A stretch of 64,000 bases of DNA from Paenibacillus harenae DSM 16969 (GTDB lineage Bacteria; Bacillota; Bacilli; Paenibacillales; Paenibacillaceae). The translations under genes were made by a program, and so were the position numbers. Positions 52,728-61,921 of this stretch are shown piece after piece. Numbering within the stretch: position 1 is the stretch's first letter; each line of letters opens with the position of its first letter. The DNA is taken from positions 418,241 to 482,240 of the forward strand of contig NZ_KE383845.1 in the NCBI RefSeq assembly GCF_000422465.1, given 5' to 3'. The notes below the pieces were generated by a model. The model was not told the DNA's origin, searched no databases, and saw only the letters and a program-made list of their open reading frames with translations.

Positions 52728-53082
52728 GCGAAGCCGGAAAGGGGCTGCGCCAGCGAGCAGGCAAATCGGACAAGTTAACAGGCTTAAAAGGCTTGAAGCT
52801 GTAATCAAACACAAAATCCTGATTTAGGATTGCGGCTGTTTGATTGCAGCTTTGTTTTTTTTGGGGATGCATCTTCTGCTTCATAATCGAAGGGCTTGAT
52901 TCGCCCAGCAATCGTCATACGAGCGAAATAAACGGCACTTTTTACCCTTGATTCGCCCACGAAATTATAAAAATCTCAAATAAATGCGCTGCCGCTCAAA
53001 CCGATTTGGCTCCCCGTTCGTTACCTCCTATGGAAACGTATTTATGGATGGCCGCTTTACAATTAAAAGGAGGTAATAATGA
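52728..53082. other. Intergenic region with terminator and promoter of the cupredoxin genes
   Basis: 355 bp. The first part holds the terminator at 52798-52862. The last 60 bp hold GGAAAC (53032-53037) upstream of the secreted-protein gene, a sequence that could be an ECF-type -35 element; its -10 is unclear. Confidence 0.5.
52798..52862 (+). terminator. Strong terminator with nested hairpins
   Basis: Arms GCTGTAATCAAACA (52798-52811) and TGTTTGATTGCAGC (52837-52850) pair in 13 of 14 positions, with an inner AATCC...GGATT stem. They are followed by TTTGTTTTTTTT on the plus strand. Confidence 0.9.
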
Positions 53083-54666
53083 ATGAATGCCAAAAAAATG
53101 ACACTCGCTTTCTTTGTTCTCATCCTGTGCATGAGCTCGCTTCTCGCTTTGGGCGCATCCGCCGAGGAGCAGCCTGCCGGAACCGTGAAGACCGATGCCG
53201 AAACCGCCGCTGAGCTTGGTCTGCTGCTCGGTGACGGGAATGGCGTCAACGAAACGTATTTAGCCAAAAAGTCGACCAGACTGCAAGCCGCCATCATATC
53301 GCTCCGCCTTCAAGGTCTGCTGGATGAGGCATTGGCCTATACCGGCACCGGCAATTTCTCTGACGCAAGCCAGGTCGGCAGCAGCAATCAGGCTGTGCTC
53401 GCATACCTAAGGAACCATCCGGAGCTCGGCTGGTCCGGCACGGGCAACGGCAAATTCGGTCCTGCGGCCGGCATCACCTCCCAGCAATTGTATAAAGTGC
53501 TGCTCGAGATTGCGGGCTTCAAGCAGGACCAGGATTTCACTTATGCGGAGACAGAGCCGTTCGCCGCAGGGAAAGGCTTAAAGCAAATCGCAGGCACGGC
53601 ATCCCTGACGAATGCCCATATTGCAACAGCGCTCGTCGAGGCGCTGAACGTGCCTGCGTCCGGCGGAGCATCGCTGTTCGCACAATTGCAGACCAAAGGC
53701 GTAATCGCGGCATCCGCTGCGCTGCCTGATGATCAGATTCTGCTGGCAAGCAGCGATAAGCTGGGAACGTTCTTCACCGACCGGAACGGGCGTACGCTTT
53801 ATTTCTTCACGAAGGACGCCGAGGACCCGAATGCCTGTAAGGATCAATGCCTTGCGAACTGGCCGATATTTTATGCAGAGGATCTGCAAATTCCGGGCCA
53901 ATTGAATCCGGACGACTTCTCGGTGCTGACCCGTGCAGACGGAACCAAGCAAACGACCTACAAAGGCTGGCCTTTGTACTACTTCGTGAAGGACATGGCA
54001 GCAGGCGACGTGCTTGGCGAAGCAGTCGGAGGCGTATGGTTCGTGGCGAAATCCGACTATGCCGTCATGCTCGGCACCTCCTCGAAGCTGGGGAATTACT
54101 TAACGGACGATGAAGGACGCACCTTGTACTACTTTGACAAAGATACGCCGCAAACGAGCGCATGCGAAGGAACATGCCTCGCGAACTGGCCTGCCTACGA
54201 GGCAGCGGGAGCAAGTACGATATCCACCTTACCCGCTTCCGATATCGGTTCGATTACCCGTTCCGACGGAACGAAGCAAACGACGTATAAAGGCTATCCG
54301 CTGTATTATTTCGTCAAAGACGTCAAGCATGGCGATGTGCTGGGCCAAAATGTGAACGAAGTATGGTTTGTCGTCGACCCGGCCAAATTTACCGGAACGA
54401 CGGCGCCGGAGGTTAAAACGTACCGCATCGATATGAAAGAGTTTTCGTTCGGGACGGAGCCGCTGACGGTTGAAGCCGGATCGAAAATCATCTTTACCAA
54501 TTTCGATGACATGAAACATAATGCGGTCGCGCTGGACGGCTCCTTCGAAACCCCGCTTCTCGCCAAAGGGGAGTCCCATACCGTTACGCTGGATAAAGCC
54601 GGAACGTACAATTATTTCTGCGAGCCGCACAAGCAGTTTATGACCGGTCAAATCATCGTGAAATAA
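53083..54666 (+). CDS. Secreted protein with two YxxxD-lipoprotein (COG4315-type) repeats and a cupredoxin domain
   Basis: 527 residues, AGGAGG 9 bp upstream. Signal peptide TLAFFVLILCMSSLLALGASA. A helical N-terminal region (to about 210) is followed by two repeats of about 100 residues, each with GRTLYFFTKD/GRTLYYFDKD, CLANWP, and TKQTTYKGWPLYYFVKD. At the end (about 445-527) is a cupredoxin: DMKHNAVAL (His), YNYFCEPHKQFM (Cys, His, Met), i.e. a blue-copper-like ligand set. Likely an extracellular redox or metal protein. The gene is followed by a second cupredoxin gene 14 bp downstream. Confidence 0.82.
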   Translation: MNAKKMTLAFFVLILCMSSLLALGASAEEQPAGTVKTDAETAAELGLLLGDGNGVNETYLAKKSTRLQAAIISLRLQGLLDEALAYTGTGNFSDASQVGSSNQAVLAYLRNHPELGWSGTGNGKFGPAAGITSQQLYKVLLEIAGFKQDQDFTYAETEPFAAGKGLKQIAGTASLTNAHIATALVEALNVPASGGASLFAQLQTKGVIAASAALPDDQILLASSDKLGTFFTDRNGRTLYFFTKDAEDPNACKDQCLANWPIFYAEDLQIPGQLNPDDFSVLTRADGTKQTTYKGWPLYYFVKDMAAGDVLGEAVGGVWFVAKSDYAVMLGTSSKLGNYLTDDEGRTLYYFDKDTPQTSACEGTCLANWPAYEAAGASTISTLPASDIGSITRSDGTKQTTYKGYPLYYFVKDVKHGDVLGQNVNEVWFVVDPAKFTGTTAPEVKTYRIDMKEFSFGTEPLTVEAGSKIIFTNFDDMKHNAVALDGSFETPLLAKGESHTVTLDKAGTYNYFCEPHKQFMTGQIIVK

Positions 54667-54680
54667 ATGGAGGAAAGCTC

Positions 54681-55397
54681 ATGTTAAGACATTCACGAGT
54701 TATGATGCTGCTCTTCCTCGGCTTGTTCGGTCTCGTTCTATTGTCCGCTTGCGGTTCGAATGAGCCTGATAAGCAGCAAGCGAATTCGACGACGGCTTCC
54801 CCTGCCGGTTCTCCGGAGGCAACTCCGGACGCATCGGACGAAGCCGGGCCGGAGCAAAGCGGCGGCACCGATGCTCCGAAGGAAACTGAGTCGCCGGCTG
54901 ACACGCAGGAAGCAACGATCGCGCCCGCTGATTCTCCTGCTCCGGATGCGTCGGCATCGCCGAAAGCCGAGCCGTCCGGCCACAGTCAAGAAGGCAGCCA
55001 CTCTTCCGGCAAGAATGACAATGCGGAAGATAAAGGAGAAGCGTCTCAACAAACCGCAACCCCAAAGCCGACCGCAACCCCGAAACCGAGGGCAACGGCG
55101 ACACCTCAGGCGGAGAAACCGCCATCCGACAAGCCGGCGGGACAGGTGCATATCGTAGAAATCGTGAATTTCGCCTTCTCGCCCGCGGAGCTGACCGTCA
55201 AAGCGGGAGACAGCGTGAAGTTCATCAATAAGGACGAGGTCGGCCATACCGCTACAGCCGATGACAAGACCTTCGATACCGGAACGCTCGACCTGGATCA
55301 AGCCAAGGAGATTACCTTCGCCAAGGACGGCGAATTTTCGTATTATTGCCTGCCGCATCCGGGAATGAAGGGAGTGATCATCGTCGAATCCGAATAA
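54681..55397 (+). CDS. Cupredoxin-type lipoprotein (plastocyanin-like)
   Basis: 238 residues. Lipobox LLSACGSNE with lipidated Cys near residue 23. A low-complexity linker rich in Pro, Ala, Ser, Glu and Lys (about 30-155) reaches across the wall. The cupredoxin domain at about 157-238 has FINKDEVGHTATADD (His) and FSYYCLPHPGMKG (Cys, His, Met), the type 1 copper ligands. Likely role: membrane-anchored electron carrier with the partner encoded upstream. It ends before a strong terminator. Confidence 0.88.
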   Translation: MLRHSRVMMLLFLGLFGLVLLSACGSNEPDKQQANSTTASPAGSPEATPDASDEAGPEQSGGTDAPKETESPADTQEATIAPADSPAPDASASPKAEPSGHSQEGSHSSGKNDNAEDKGEASQQTATPKPTATPKPRATATPQAEKPPSDKPAGQVHIVEIVNFAFSPAELTVKAGDSVKFINKDEVGHTATADDKTFDTGTLDLDQAKEITFAKDGEFSYYCLPHPGMKGVIIVESE

Positions 55398-55404
55398 TTG
55401 AGCT

Positions 55405-55438
55405 GAGGGAAACCGTTTACGGTTTCCCTCTCTTTTGG
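55405..55438 (+). terminator. Terminator between cupredoxin and ECF sigma genes
   Basis: Perfect 10-bp stem GAGGGAAACC/GGTTTCCCTC (55405-55414, 55421-55430), 6-base loop, TCTTTT tail. Confidence 0.88.
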
Positions 55439-55487
55439 TAAGATGGAATTTATTATTTATTTCAGCCTGTTCTGGAGGCCACCTGGT

Positions 55488-56060
55488 ATGCGGAAGCAAT
55501 CCGATTACGAGCTTATGCTGCTCATCAAGAGAAAACAGCATAAAGCGCTCGCCATTTTATACGACCGATACGCTTCGCTCATCTATTCCTTTGCCATGAA
55601 GGCGCTAAAGGATGAGCAGGCCGCTAGAGATATCGTCCAATCAGTGTTCATGCGGCTGTGGACGACCGAATCGGACTTTAATCCCGATAAGGGCCGGTTT
55701 TCAAGCTGGCTGCTCACCATAACCCGTAATCTGACGATTGACTGGCAGCGGAAGGAAAGGCGGGAGAACGCGGGACTTGTCCCTCTCGAGCCGGAGCAGT
55801 TGGAGCAAATACCGGATGAATTCGCGGAATCCCCGGAAGACAGCGTCATGAGGGGCTCGCAGAAAGAGCAAATTCGCAGCGCTTACCGCCATTTGTCCAA
55901 GCAGCAAATTATGCTCCTGGAGCATTTTTATTGGCAGGGCTTCAGCTTAAGCGAACTGGCAAAAATCTATAATCAGCCGCTCGGAACGGTCAAGAACCGT
56001 CTGCATCAGGCATTAAAAATATTACGAAGGCATCTTCTGGCGGAAGGGGAGGGAACATGA
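55488..56060 (+). CDS. ECF-family RNA polymerase sigma factor
   Basis: 190 residues from the ATG at 55488 (GGAGG 9 bp upstream); an upstream ATG at 55443 lies within the terminator flank. Region 2 is in AILYDRYASLIYSFAMKALK, DEQAARDIVQSVFMRLW and FSSWLLTITRNLTIDWQRK. Region 4 is in HLSKQQIMLLEHFYWQGFSL and QPLGTVKNRLHQALKILRR. It is co-transcribed with the anti-sigma gene (4-bp overlap). It probably acts on its own operon and maybe on the cupredoxin genes. Confidence 0.94.
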   Translation: MRKQSDYELMLLIKRKQHKALAILYDRYASLIYSFAMKALKDEQAARDIVQSVFMRLWTTESDFNPDKGRFSSWLLTITRNLTIDWQRKERRENAGLVPLEPEQLEQIPDEFAESPEDSVMRGSQKEQIRSAYRHLSKQQIMLLEHFYWQGFSLSELAKIYNQPLGTVKNRLHQALKILRRHLLAEGEGT

Positions 56061-56803
56061 TGCAAGACAACGGGCAAAAACAAGTCTGCGACATGTGCTT
56101 GGATTATATATCCGGCGTATGCTCAGATGAAGATAAACGGGCATTCGAGCGTCATCTTCCCGACTGTGCCGACTGCCGGGCCGAAATCGATGAGCTTCGT
56201 TTCGTATGGGAGGCGTTCCCGGGTAGCATGGAACGAATCGAACCGCCAAAGGATTTGAAGAAACAAGTGATGGACGCCGCATTAGCCGCGGACGGGGATT
56301 GGAAGCCGGCAAGCAGACGTTCCGAGGCGAAGCGCTGGATTGCCCGCGCCGCCGTCTCGGCCGCTGCGCTTATCTTCATTGCGGGCTCTATCTGGAATTA
56401 CGGTCTGTACCGGGACCGGACGGCCGCCCCGCTGCCCTTGGAGCAAGCCTTAGACATTCCGGCAGCTCAAATTGAAAGATTGGTTTCACTGAAGCCGGAA
56501 AATGCAGAGTCCGCCCGTACCTACGGCGTCGCCTGCATCGTCAATAACGGCCAGAGCAGGCAATTTATCGTCTATGTATTCGGAGCGCAGGCTACGGTTG
56601 ACTCGCAAGCTTATCAGGTGTGGCTGGTTCAGGACGGCCAGAGGAGAAGCGCAGGCACCTTCCGCGTTGATGAGAAGGGCATTGGCGTACTGGCACTGCC
56701 GATCGCGTCAAGCAGCCTGGCCTTTGATACGATCGGCATCACCCTTGAACCGGATGACCGCGGCGACCAGCCCCGCGGCGATAAAAAGTTCGGCTCCGTC
56801 TAA
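56057..56803 (+). CDS. Anti-sigma factor (zinc-finger, RskA-like)
   Basis: 248 residues. N-terminal ZAS motif H-x3-C-x2-C: ERHLPDCADCRAEIDELRF near residue 30, with Cys in QVCDMCLDYI before it. One membrane segment (about 98-117, AAVSAAALIFIAGSIWNYGL), then an extracytoplasmic RskA-type domain with VWLVQDGQRRSAGTF and GVLALP...FDTIGITLEPD. Role: holds the ECF sigma at the membrane until a signal. Starts inside the sigma stop codon. Confidence 0.93.
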   Translation: MMQDNGQKQVCDMCLDYISGVCSDEDKRAFERHLPDCADCRAEIDELRFVWEAFPGSMERIEPPKDLKKQVMDAALAADGDWKPASRRSEAKRWIARAAVSAAALIFIAGSIWNYGLYRDRTAAPLPLEQALDIPAAQIERLVSLKPENAESARTYGVACIVNNGQSRQFIVYVFGAQATVDSQAYQVWLVQDGQRRSAGTFRVDEKGIGVLALPIASSSLAFDTIGITLEPDDRGDQPRGDKKFGSV

Positions 56804-56822
56804 TGGATAAGCGCAAAATCAC

Positions 56823-56870
56823 AGAAGCGGCCCCTTCAGGTTTATGACCTTTAGGGGACTGCTTCTTTTT
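56823..56870 (+). terminator. Terminator after the sigma/anti-sigma pair
   Basis: Imperfect stem AGAAGCGGCCCCT with AGGGGACTGCTTCT (about 56823-56835 and 56853-56866), then TTTTT. It lies within the 5' end of a longer open frame and argues for the internal start of the next gene. Confidence 0.85.
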
Positions 56871-56945
56871 ATTTGGGTATTACTGGAACATTCCGGCGCG
56901 CAGCCGCATATATATCAGACAGGCCTTATCAGGGGGAATGTTTTT

Positions 56946-57548
56946 ATGCTGTCATTAAGCAAAATAGCCGCGATTGTAATCGGAAGCATCCTTATTGCGG
57001 TCGGCATTAATTTTTTTCTCATTCCGCTTGGCGTGCTGGATGGCGGAGTCATCGGAATATCCCTTATTATAAACTATTTATTTCATATTAAAGTCGGGTT
57101 TGTCATGTTATGCTGCAGCATTCCTATCTTTGCAATAGCCTGGTCTTACAGCAAGGGCATGCTGTACTACAGCATCATCGGGCTGTTGTTTTCCAGCTAT
57201 GTGATTGATTTGCTGGAGCCTTACCAGTACTACTTCCTCTATTATGTGGAATGGACGCCGTTCACCCGTGCCGTTGTCGGCGGATTAATGATCGGCACCG
57301 GAATCGGCACAATGATCCGGTTTGACAGCACGACAGGCGGAACGGATCTGCTCGCCCAATTTTTGACCAAGCTGTTTCCGGTTAATGTCGGCATCCTTAT
57401 CCTGGTCATGGACCTTATCATTATCGGCCTGGGCGAGCTGCTGCTTCCGGGCGATACCTTCTTCTTATCCTTCGTCACGATTACGGCCGGAGGGCTTGCT
57501 ACCAGCTTATGCACGTGGAATCATCCGCACGGTTACCACCATGGATAG
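56946..57548 (+). CDS. YitT-family membrane protein
   Basis: 200 residues from the ATG at 56946 (AGGGGG 10 bp upstream). The start at 56844 is not used because a terminator lies across it. Five to six membrane segments; MLSLSKIAAIVIGSILIAVG, LDGGVIGISLIINYLF and DSTTGGTDLLAQFLTKLFPV are typical of YitT/YebE-type DUF161 proteins. The truncated end is CTWNHPHGYHHG, shorter than YitT proteins with a DUF2179 domain. Transported substrate unknown. Confidence 0.85.
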   Translation: MLSLSKIAAIVIGSILIAVGINFFLIPLGVLDGGVIGISLIINYLFHIKVGFVMLCCSIPIFAIAWSYSKGMLYYSIIGLLFSSYVIDLLEPYQYYFLYYVEWTPFTRAVVGGLMIGTGIGTMIRFDSTTGGTDLLAQFLTKLFPVNVGILILVMDLIIIGLGELLLPGDTFFLSFVTITAGGLATSLCTWNHPHGYHHG

Positions 57549-57620
57549 CCGGTTATCCTCCTGATTGAAGCGTTATACTCCTGCTCGTTCGAGGAAGCAA
57601 GGGGCTGCGGCTTTATTCCA

Positions 57621-58487
57621 TTATGACGTGCCGGCAACGGGGTTCAGCAAAGGGTCAAAGCCGTCTATACGGCACTCGACCACGTCGCCGTCGCGGATCA
57701 CGACCGGCCCCGGCGTACCGGTTAAAATGACATCCCCGGGGAGCAGCGTCATAAAATCGGAATGGAACGCGACCGCATACCAGGGGCGGAATTTCATGTT
57801 GAAAATCCGATTTTGAAACGCCTTCTCGCCATTAAGCACAGTCGTTACCGACAGTTGCAGGACATCGGGAATTTCGTCCGGCGTCACCAGCTGCGGACCC
57901 AGACTAAGAAAGGTGTCGTAGCTCTTGGCGCGCGTCAGAAACCGCGGGTTTCGAGCGTGAATATCGGCAGCCGTCATATCCAGCGACGTCGTGAACCCCG
58001 CAACCGCCGTATGCGCCTCCGCTTCCGAAATATGGCGGCAGCGCTTCCCGATAATGATGGCCAGCTCCGCTTCAGCCGTAATCGTGCCGGCACCTGCCGG
58101 GAGTAGAATGGGATCATTGGGACCGATTAACGTTGTCGCGGGCTTCATGAACCCGACCGGCTCCTCGTCCTCCGCCTTATGCCGAAGCTCAGCGGCATCC
58201 TGGATATAATTCATGCCGATTCCCCAGATTTTTCCTGGATTCCGGTATATGGGCTTTATTTCAGCTTCCTCATAAGGAACACCCGGCATGGCCGCAACCA
58301 ACCGTTCTCCGTCGCTGCGGTACCAGTCCTGCAGCTCCTGCAGCTTCCCGCTTTGAATAAGCGCCAGCAGCTCTTCCGGCCAATGAGTTCCGGAGGCCCG
58401 ATTAACGGCTTCTAGCGTCACATATCCTCGCGAAGTATGAATAGCCGCTATTTCCTTCGCATTCACATTTAAAGTCGCAAGCTTCAT
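57621..58487 (-). CDS. Fumarylacetoacetate hydrolase-family protein
   Basis: 288 residues, AGGAGG upstream. The FAH catalytic block is in IWGIGMNYIQDAAELRHKAE, VGFMKPATTLIGPNDPI and TAEAELAIIIGKRCR (the Glu-x-Glu metal site), and the end is VILTGTPGPVVIRDGDVVEC. Members hydrolyse or decarboxylate acylpyruvates and related acids. The exact reaction is not decidable; fumarylpyruvate- or 2-keto-3-deoxy-sugar-acid-type use is possible. It is downstream of the DeoR gene by 29 bp. Confidence 0.9.
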   Translation of the reverse strand: MKLATLNVNAKEIAAIHTSRGYVTLEAVNRASGTHWPEELLALIQSGKLQELQDWYRSDGERLVAAMPGVPYEEAEIKPIYRNPGKIWGIGMNYIQDAAELRHKAEDEEPVGFMKPATTLIGPNDPILLPAGAGTITAEAELAIIIGKRCRHISEAEAHTAVAGFTTSLDMTAADIHARNPRFLTRAKSYDTFLSLGPQLVTPDEIPDVLQLSVTTVLNGEKAFQNRIFNMKFRPWYAVAFHSDFMTLLPGDVILTGTPGPVVIRDGDVVECRIDGFDPLLNPVAGTS

Positions 58488-58516
58488 GGCCGCGCCGCCT
58501 CCTTATTCTTTCTTGA

Positions 58517-59296
58517 TCAGCTTTCTACCGCCGCGACGCGAAGCGCATAACCGGAATCCCGGAAAATACCGATTTCATGCTCGTCGAGCCTATTATCCGT
58601 AATAATTTCGTCAAAAGCCTCCAAATCGGAGAAAATAGCAAAGGACGTATAGCTGAATTTGGTGGCATCCGCAAGCAGAATCCGGGTGTTGGCCGCTTTC
58701 ATGCTGCTCTGCCTCACGCCCACCAATACCGGCGACCAAGCCATCGCGCCCTTATCGTGAGATACGGCCTCGCAGGTCAGAAACGCGATATCGACCGTAA
58801 TGGAATCCATCATCCGCTCCGTATAAATCCCATCCATGCTGTACGCCCACTTGCTTACGCGGCCACCCGTACAGTATACCTCCATACTGTCAAAACGTTC
58901 CTCGTTCGACAGCAGCAGCGCGATATGCAAATCTCTCGTTATGACCTTCAGATTGCGAAACCGCTCCAGCTCATGCACCATCGCCGCCGTTGTCGTTCCC
59001 GCATCCAATATAATGCTCATGCCGTCTTGAATATGCCCCGCGGCCTCCTTCGCGATCGCCGCCTTCTCGAGCGGATTCTCGCTGGAGCGCTGCTCGTAAT
59101 TCGCGCCCATATAACGTTTTATTTTAACCGCTCCGCCATGCGAACGCTGAATTTTCCCCTCTGATTCCATAAGATCCAAGTCTCTGCGGATGGTCATCTG
59201 CGATACGTTGAACCGTTCCGCCAGTTCGGTAATCGTAACCTGCTGCTTCAAATCGAGCAGCTTCATAATTTCATGTCGCCTGGTGCCTACGAGCAT
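58517..59296 (-). CDS. DeoR-family transcriptional regulator
   Basis: 259 residues from the ATG at 59296 (GGGGGGGAG upstream); the frame is open for 53 more codons but lacks family similarity there. N-terminal helix-turn-helix RRHEIMKLLDLKQQVTITEL and FNVSQMTIRRDLDLMESEGK. The C-terminal sugar-phosphate-sensing domain is seen in MSIILDAGTTTAAMVHELER and YCTGGRV. It probably regulates the FAH-family gene encoded just downstream. An inverted repeat ATGTTAT-N5-ATAACAT at 59661-59679 could be its operator. Confidence 0.92.
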   Translation of the reverse strand: MLVGTRRHEIMKLLDLKQQVTITELAERFNVSQMTIRRDLDLMESEGKIQRSHGGAVKIKRYMGANYEQRSSENPLEKAAIAKEAAGHIQDGMSIILDAGTTTAAMVHELERFRNLKVITRDLHIALLLSNEERFDSMEVYCTGGRVSKWAYSMDGIYTERMMDSITVDIAFLTCEAVSHDKGAMAWSPVLVGVRQSSMKAANTRILLADATKFSYTSFAIFSDLEAFDEIITDNRLDEHEIGIFRDSGYALRVAAVES

Positions 59297-60232
59297 TGGC
59301 TCCCCCCCATTGCAGGTTGATGCAGCGATTGCAGCGTTTTTCCCCCTCATAATACCATAGAACCCGGCAGTCATTCGCTCCACGTTCAAGACTGCCCTAT
59401 TAAACCGGAAGGGGCGCGGCCAAAATGGTGGCCCTCCCGCCGGCAGAGCCAGCATTACTTGAGCTTTGCATTCGCCGCGCCCACGAAATCATTCGTGAAT
59501 GCCTTCGATATGTCTTGGCTGGATTTCATTACTTTAAGATCAACTATATAAGTTAAACGATTGATTTACATCAGCTGTTATCGCTGCGAGAGCGGCTTGC
59601 TCGTCTTCCGGCAAACAACCATACGGTGCATAACGTAAATTTGTTTTGTATTTCGCAATTATGTTATGTATTATAACATCAATGTAGAAAATATCAATAC
59701 ACATTTGTTAATTTATGATCATTGATTGTTAATTTGGCCCCAAAAAACGAACATTCGTATTGAAAACCCTTACAAATCGGTCGGTCTCTGTATTCATCAC
59801 AAGAAAAACGCAGTGAAGATGTTCGTTTATGTTATATAACCTTACATTAATATGATGCTATAGTTGATAGATTCTCTCTTTCCGCTCCGCCAATGCAAAT
59901 CGAGACGAACCATCGAATTCTGGTGTTTCAAACCATTAAAAAAAGAGCCTGGAAAAAAACATCCAGTGCTCCATTCATTTATTGTTATCGGTTCACTCTG
60001 TCATCATAACGCTTCGAGAAAACAGCTATATTGGCTTTCTCGCAGTAACTTTGGCAGCATTAACATCTTCTCACACGCCATCATGGAATTTATCCAGTGA
60101 CCTCTGCCGAAATGGCCAAAAGGTGTCTTTTGGAGCCGCTATGGCTGCATCACATCCAGTATAGAAACCTGAAGCGCGCTAATCATGCTTCTATGTTGGT
60201 GAAATCCATCATAGCTCAACCACTCGCACTGC
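59297..60232. other. Intergenic region, about 0.94 kb, with degenerate repeat ends
   Basis: No gene with a ribosome site or recognisable family was found. The plus-strand frames at 59864-60387 have no start signals. Two things are seen: the inverted repeat 59661-59679, and sequence near 59575-59605 and 59872-59892 that resembles the ends of the element at 61665-61830 (shared TATCGCTGCGAGAGC and CTCTCT..CCGCTCCGC). The stretch may be old mobile or repeat DNA. Confidence 0.4.
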
Positions 60233-61636
60233 CTACTCTTCCGAAGGCCCAAGCATCCGTTCGACGATTTGCTGCGCCGTCCGTTCTCCGTTTGCGATGC
60301 AATCCGGAATGCCTACGCCGTAATACGAGCATCCTGCGAGCAGCACCCCGGGATATAATCTCCCCATCTTCTCCTCCAGCGACTTGACAACCTGATGATG
60401 CCCGATATGGTAATTCGGCATCGCCTCGTTCCATTTGGTCACTACATGCTCGAGCGGCTCCGCGGCAATGCCGAGCGATTTCTCCACATCGCGCAGCGCC
60501 GTCTTCGCCAGCTCGGCTTCCGATAATTCTTGCAGCTCCGCATATGCGGCATTCGAGCTCTTATAGAACAGCCTCACCAACAACCGGTTGGACTTCGAGG
60601 TGTGCTCCCACTTCCGGCTCGTCCACGTACAAGCGTTGCAGATCAAATCGCTGCCGCCGGCGGCAATAAAGCCGGTTCCGTCCTTAGGCAGCCGGCTGTC
60701 CGGAACGTCAAAGCTCAAATAAACGCTGATCATCGAAGCGTTCCGAAGCCGGTTGAAATCCTCGTTCAGCTCCCCGTCACGCAGCAAGGCCTGCGCGGCC
60801 TGATGCTGCGTGCCGAGTACGACATAATCCGCCTCTATAGCGTTATAGTTAGAGAACGATACGGTGTACCTGCCGGAGGACTTCATGATCCGGTCGGCCT
60901 TTACCCCTTTTACAACCTCAATATCGCTCAGCTGCTCCTCCAGCCTGTCGATAAGCGCCGATAACCCGTTTTTAAACGATAAAAATTTCTTATTGCCCGC
61001 CCGTTGGAAGGTGCTCCGGTTCTCCGACAGGCCTTTTATGATACTGCCGTATTTATTCTTATAATCAAGCAAATAAGGAAGGGTTGAAGCCAGGGTCAAG
61101 CCCGCGAGTTCCCCGGAATAAACCCCGGACAGCACCGGGGCAATCTGCTTCTCGACAAGCTCTTTCCCTAGGAAGGCCTCCAAGAACAGGCCGACCGAAT
61201 CATTTGTCGTGAATGTCTCATTCGCCGTGTAGAAATCCTTCAGCGCCTCCACTTTGCCTTCCGCCGATATTAACGTGCTGCTTGCCAACGATTCGATGCT
61301 CATCGGTATGCCGAACACCGTATCGTCCGGAATCGGCTTCAGCTCGCCGTCCGCGTGGATATAGGACTTGCCCGTAGCGTTGTAGACAACCTCATCCTGC
61401 AAATTCAACTCTTCAATAAAAGGTGCCACATTCGGCTTCCGGGCGACAATCGAATCCGCTCCCGTTTCCATTATAAATTCGCCATGCTGAACCGTATTGA
61501 TTTTGCCGCCCAGCTTATCCCCGCCCTCCGCCAATATCACTTTGGCTGACAATCGGTTCGCTTTCAATTTTTGCTGCAAATAATAGGCGGCTGACAGCCC
61601 GGTAACGCCGCCTCCGATAACAACGATCGTTTTCAT
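60233..61636 (-). CDS. hemY: Protoporphyrinogen/coproporphyrinogen oxidase (HemY/CgoX type)
   Basis: 467 residues from the ATG at 61636 (GAGGTG upstream). The FAD-binding Rossmann start is TIVVIGGGVTGLSAAYYLQQ, then GGKINTVQHG and the C-terminal LLAGCSYYGVGIPDCIANGE typical of the HemY/CgoX family. In Firmicutes this FAD enzyme oxidises coproporphyrinogen III to coproporphyrin III in the coproporphyrin-dependent haem route (known). It stands alone; no other haem gene is in the window. Confidence 0.93.
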   Translation of the reverse strand: MKTIVVIGGGVTGLSAAYYLQQKLKANRLSAKVILAEGGDKLGGKINTVQHGEFIMETGADSIVARKPNVAPFIEELNLQDEVVYNATGKSYIHADGELKPIPDDTVFGIPMSIESLASSTLISAEGKVEALKDFYTANETFTTNDSVGLFLEAFLGKELVEKQIAPVLSGVYSGELAGLTLASTLPYLLDYKNKYGSIIKGLSENRSTFQRAGNKKFLSFKNGLSALIDRLEEQLSDIEVVKGVKADRIMKSSGRYTVSFSNYNAIEADYVVLGTQHQAAQALLRDGELNEDFNRLRNASMISVYLSFDVPDSRLPKDGTGFIAAGGSDLICNACTWTSRKWEHTSKSNRLLVRLFYKSSNAAYAELQELSEAELAKTALRDVEKSLGIAAEPLEHVVTKWNEAMPNYHIGHHQVVKSLEEKMGRLYPGVLLAGCSYYGVGIPDCIANGERTAQQIVERMLGPSEE

Positions 61637-61664
61637 TTCCCACACCTCTGTCCGTTACGGTAAA

Positions 61665-61830
61665 AATAAGCTGCTATCGCTGCGAGAGCAAATCATTCTT
61701 ACGATCGCTGTTGCAGCCAAATGGTTTGAATAGGTAGCCCCTGTTAGGGTAACCATTTGAACTGCAAAAAGCGACCACTTCGTTTCTCCAGAACGATTTG
61801 CTCTCTCCGCTCCGCGCTATCATTTTTTAC
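61665..61830. repeat. Long imperfect inverted repeat (possible MITE-like or structured element)
   Basis: In about 165 bp, outer arms ATCGCTGCGAGAGCAAATC (left) and GATTTGCTCTCTCCGCTC (right) are partly complementary. Inner arms TTGCAGCCAAATGGTT and AACCATTTGAACTGCAA pair around a short loop. The same outer-end words recur at 59575-59605 and 59872-59892. The whole lies between hemY and the AlkD gene. Confidence 0.55.
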
Positions 61831-61921
61831 TTCAATTTATATATCATATCAGACTTTGCAAGCAATATATAAATGACATTCATCACACTCGTGAAGATTT
61901 GTCAGCCGTTATTTTGATTTC

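Noticed and set aside
54738..55541. 267-codon minus-strand frame over the cupredoxin lipoprotein gene
   Set aside because: Arg-rich translation typical of the antisense of a high-GC Pro/Ala/Glu linker; the plus-strand gene has lipobox and copper ligands.
59864..60387. Plus-strand frames of 60-96 codons upstream of hemY
   Set aside because: No start signals, no family pattern, partly antisense to the end of hemY; treated as intergenic or degraded DNA.
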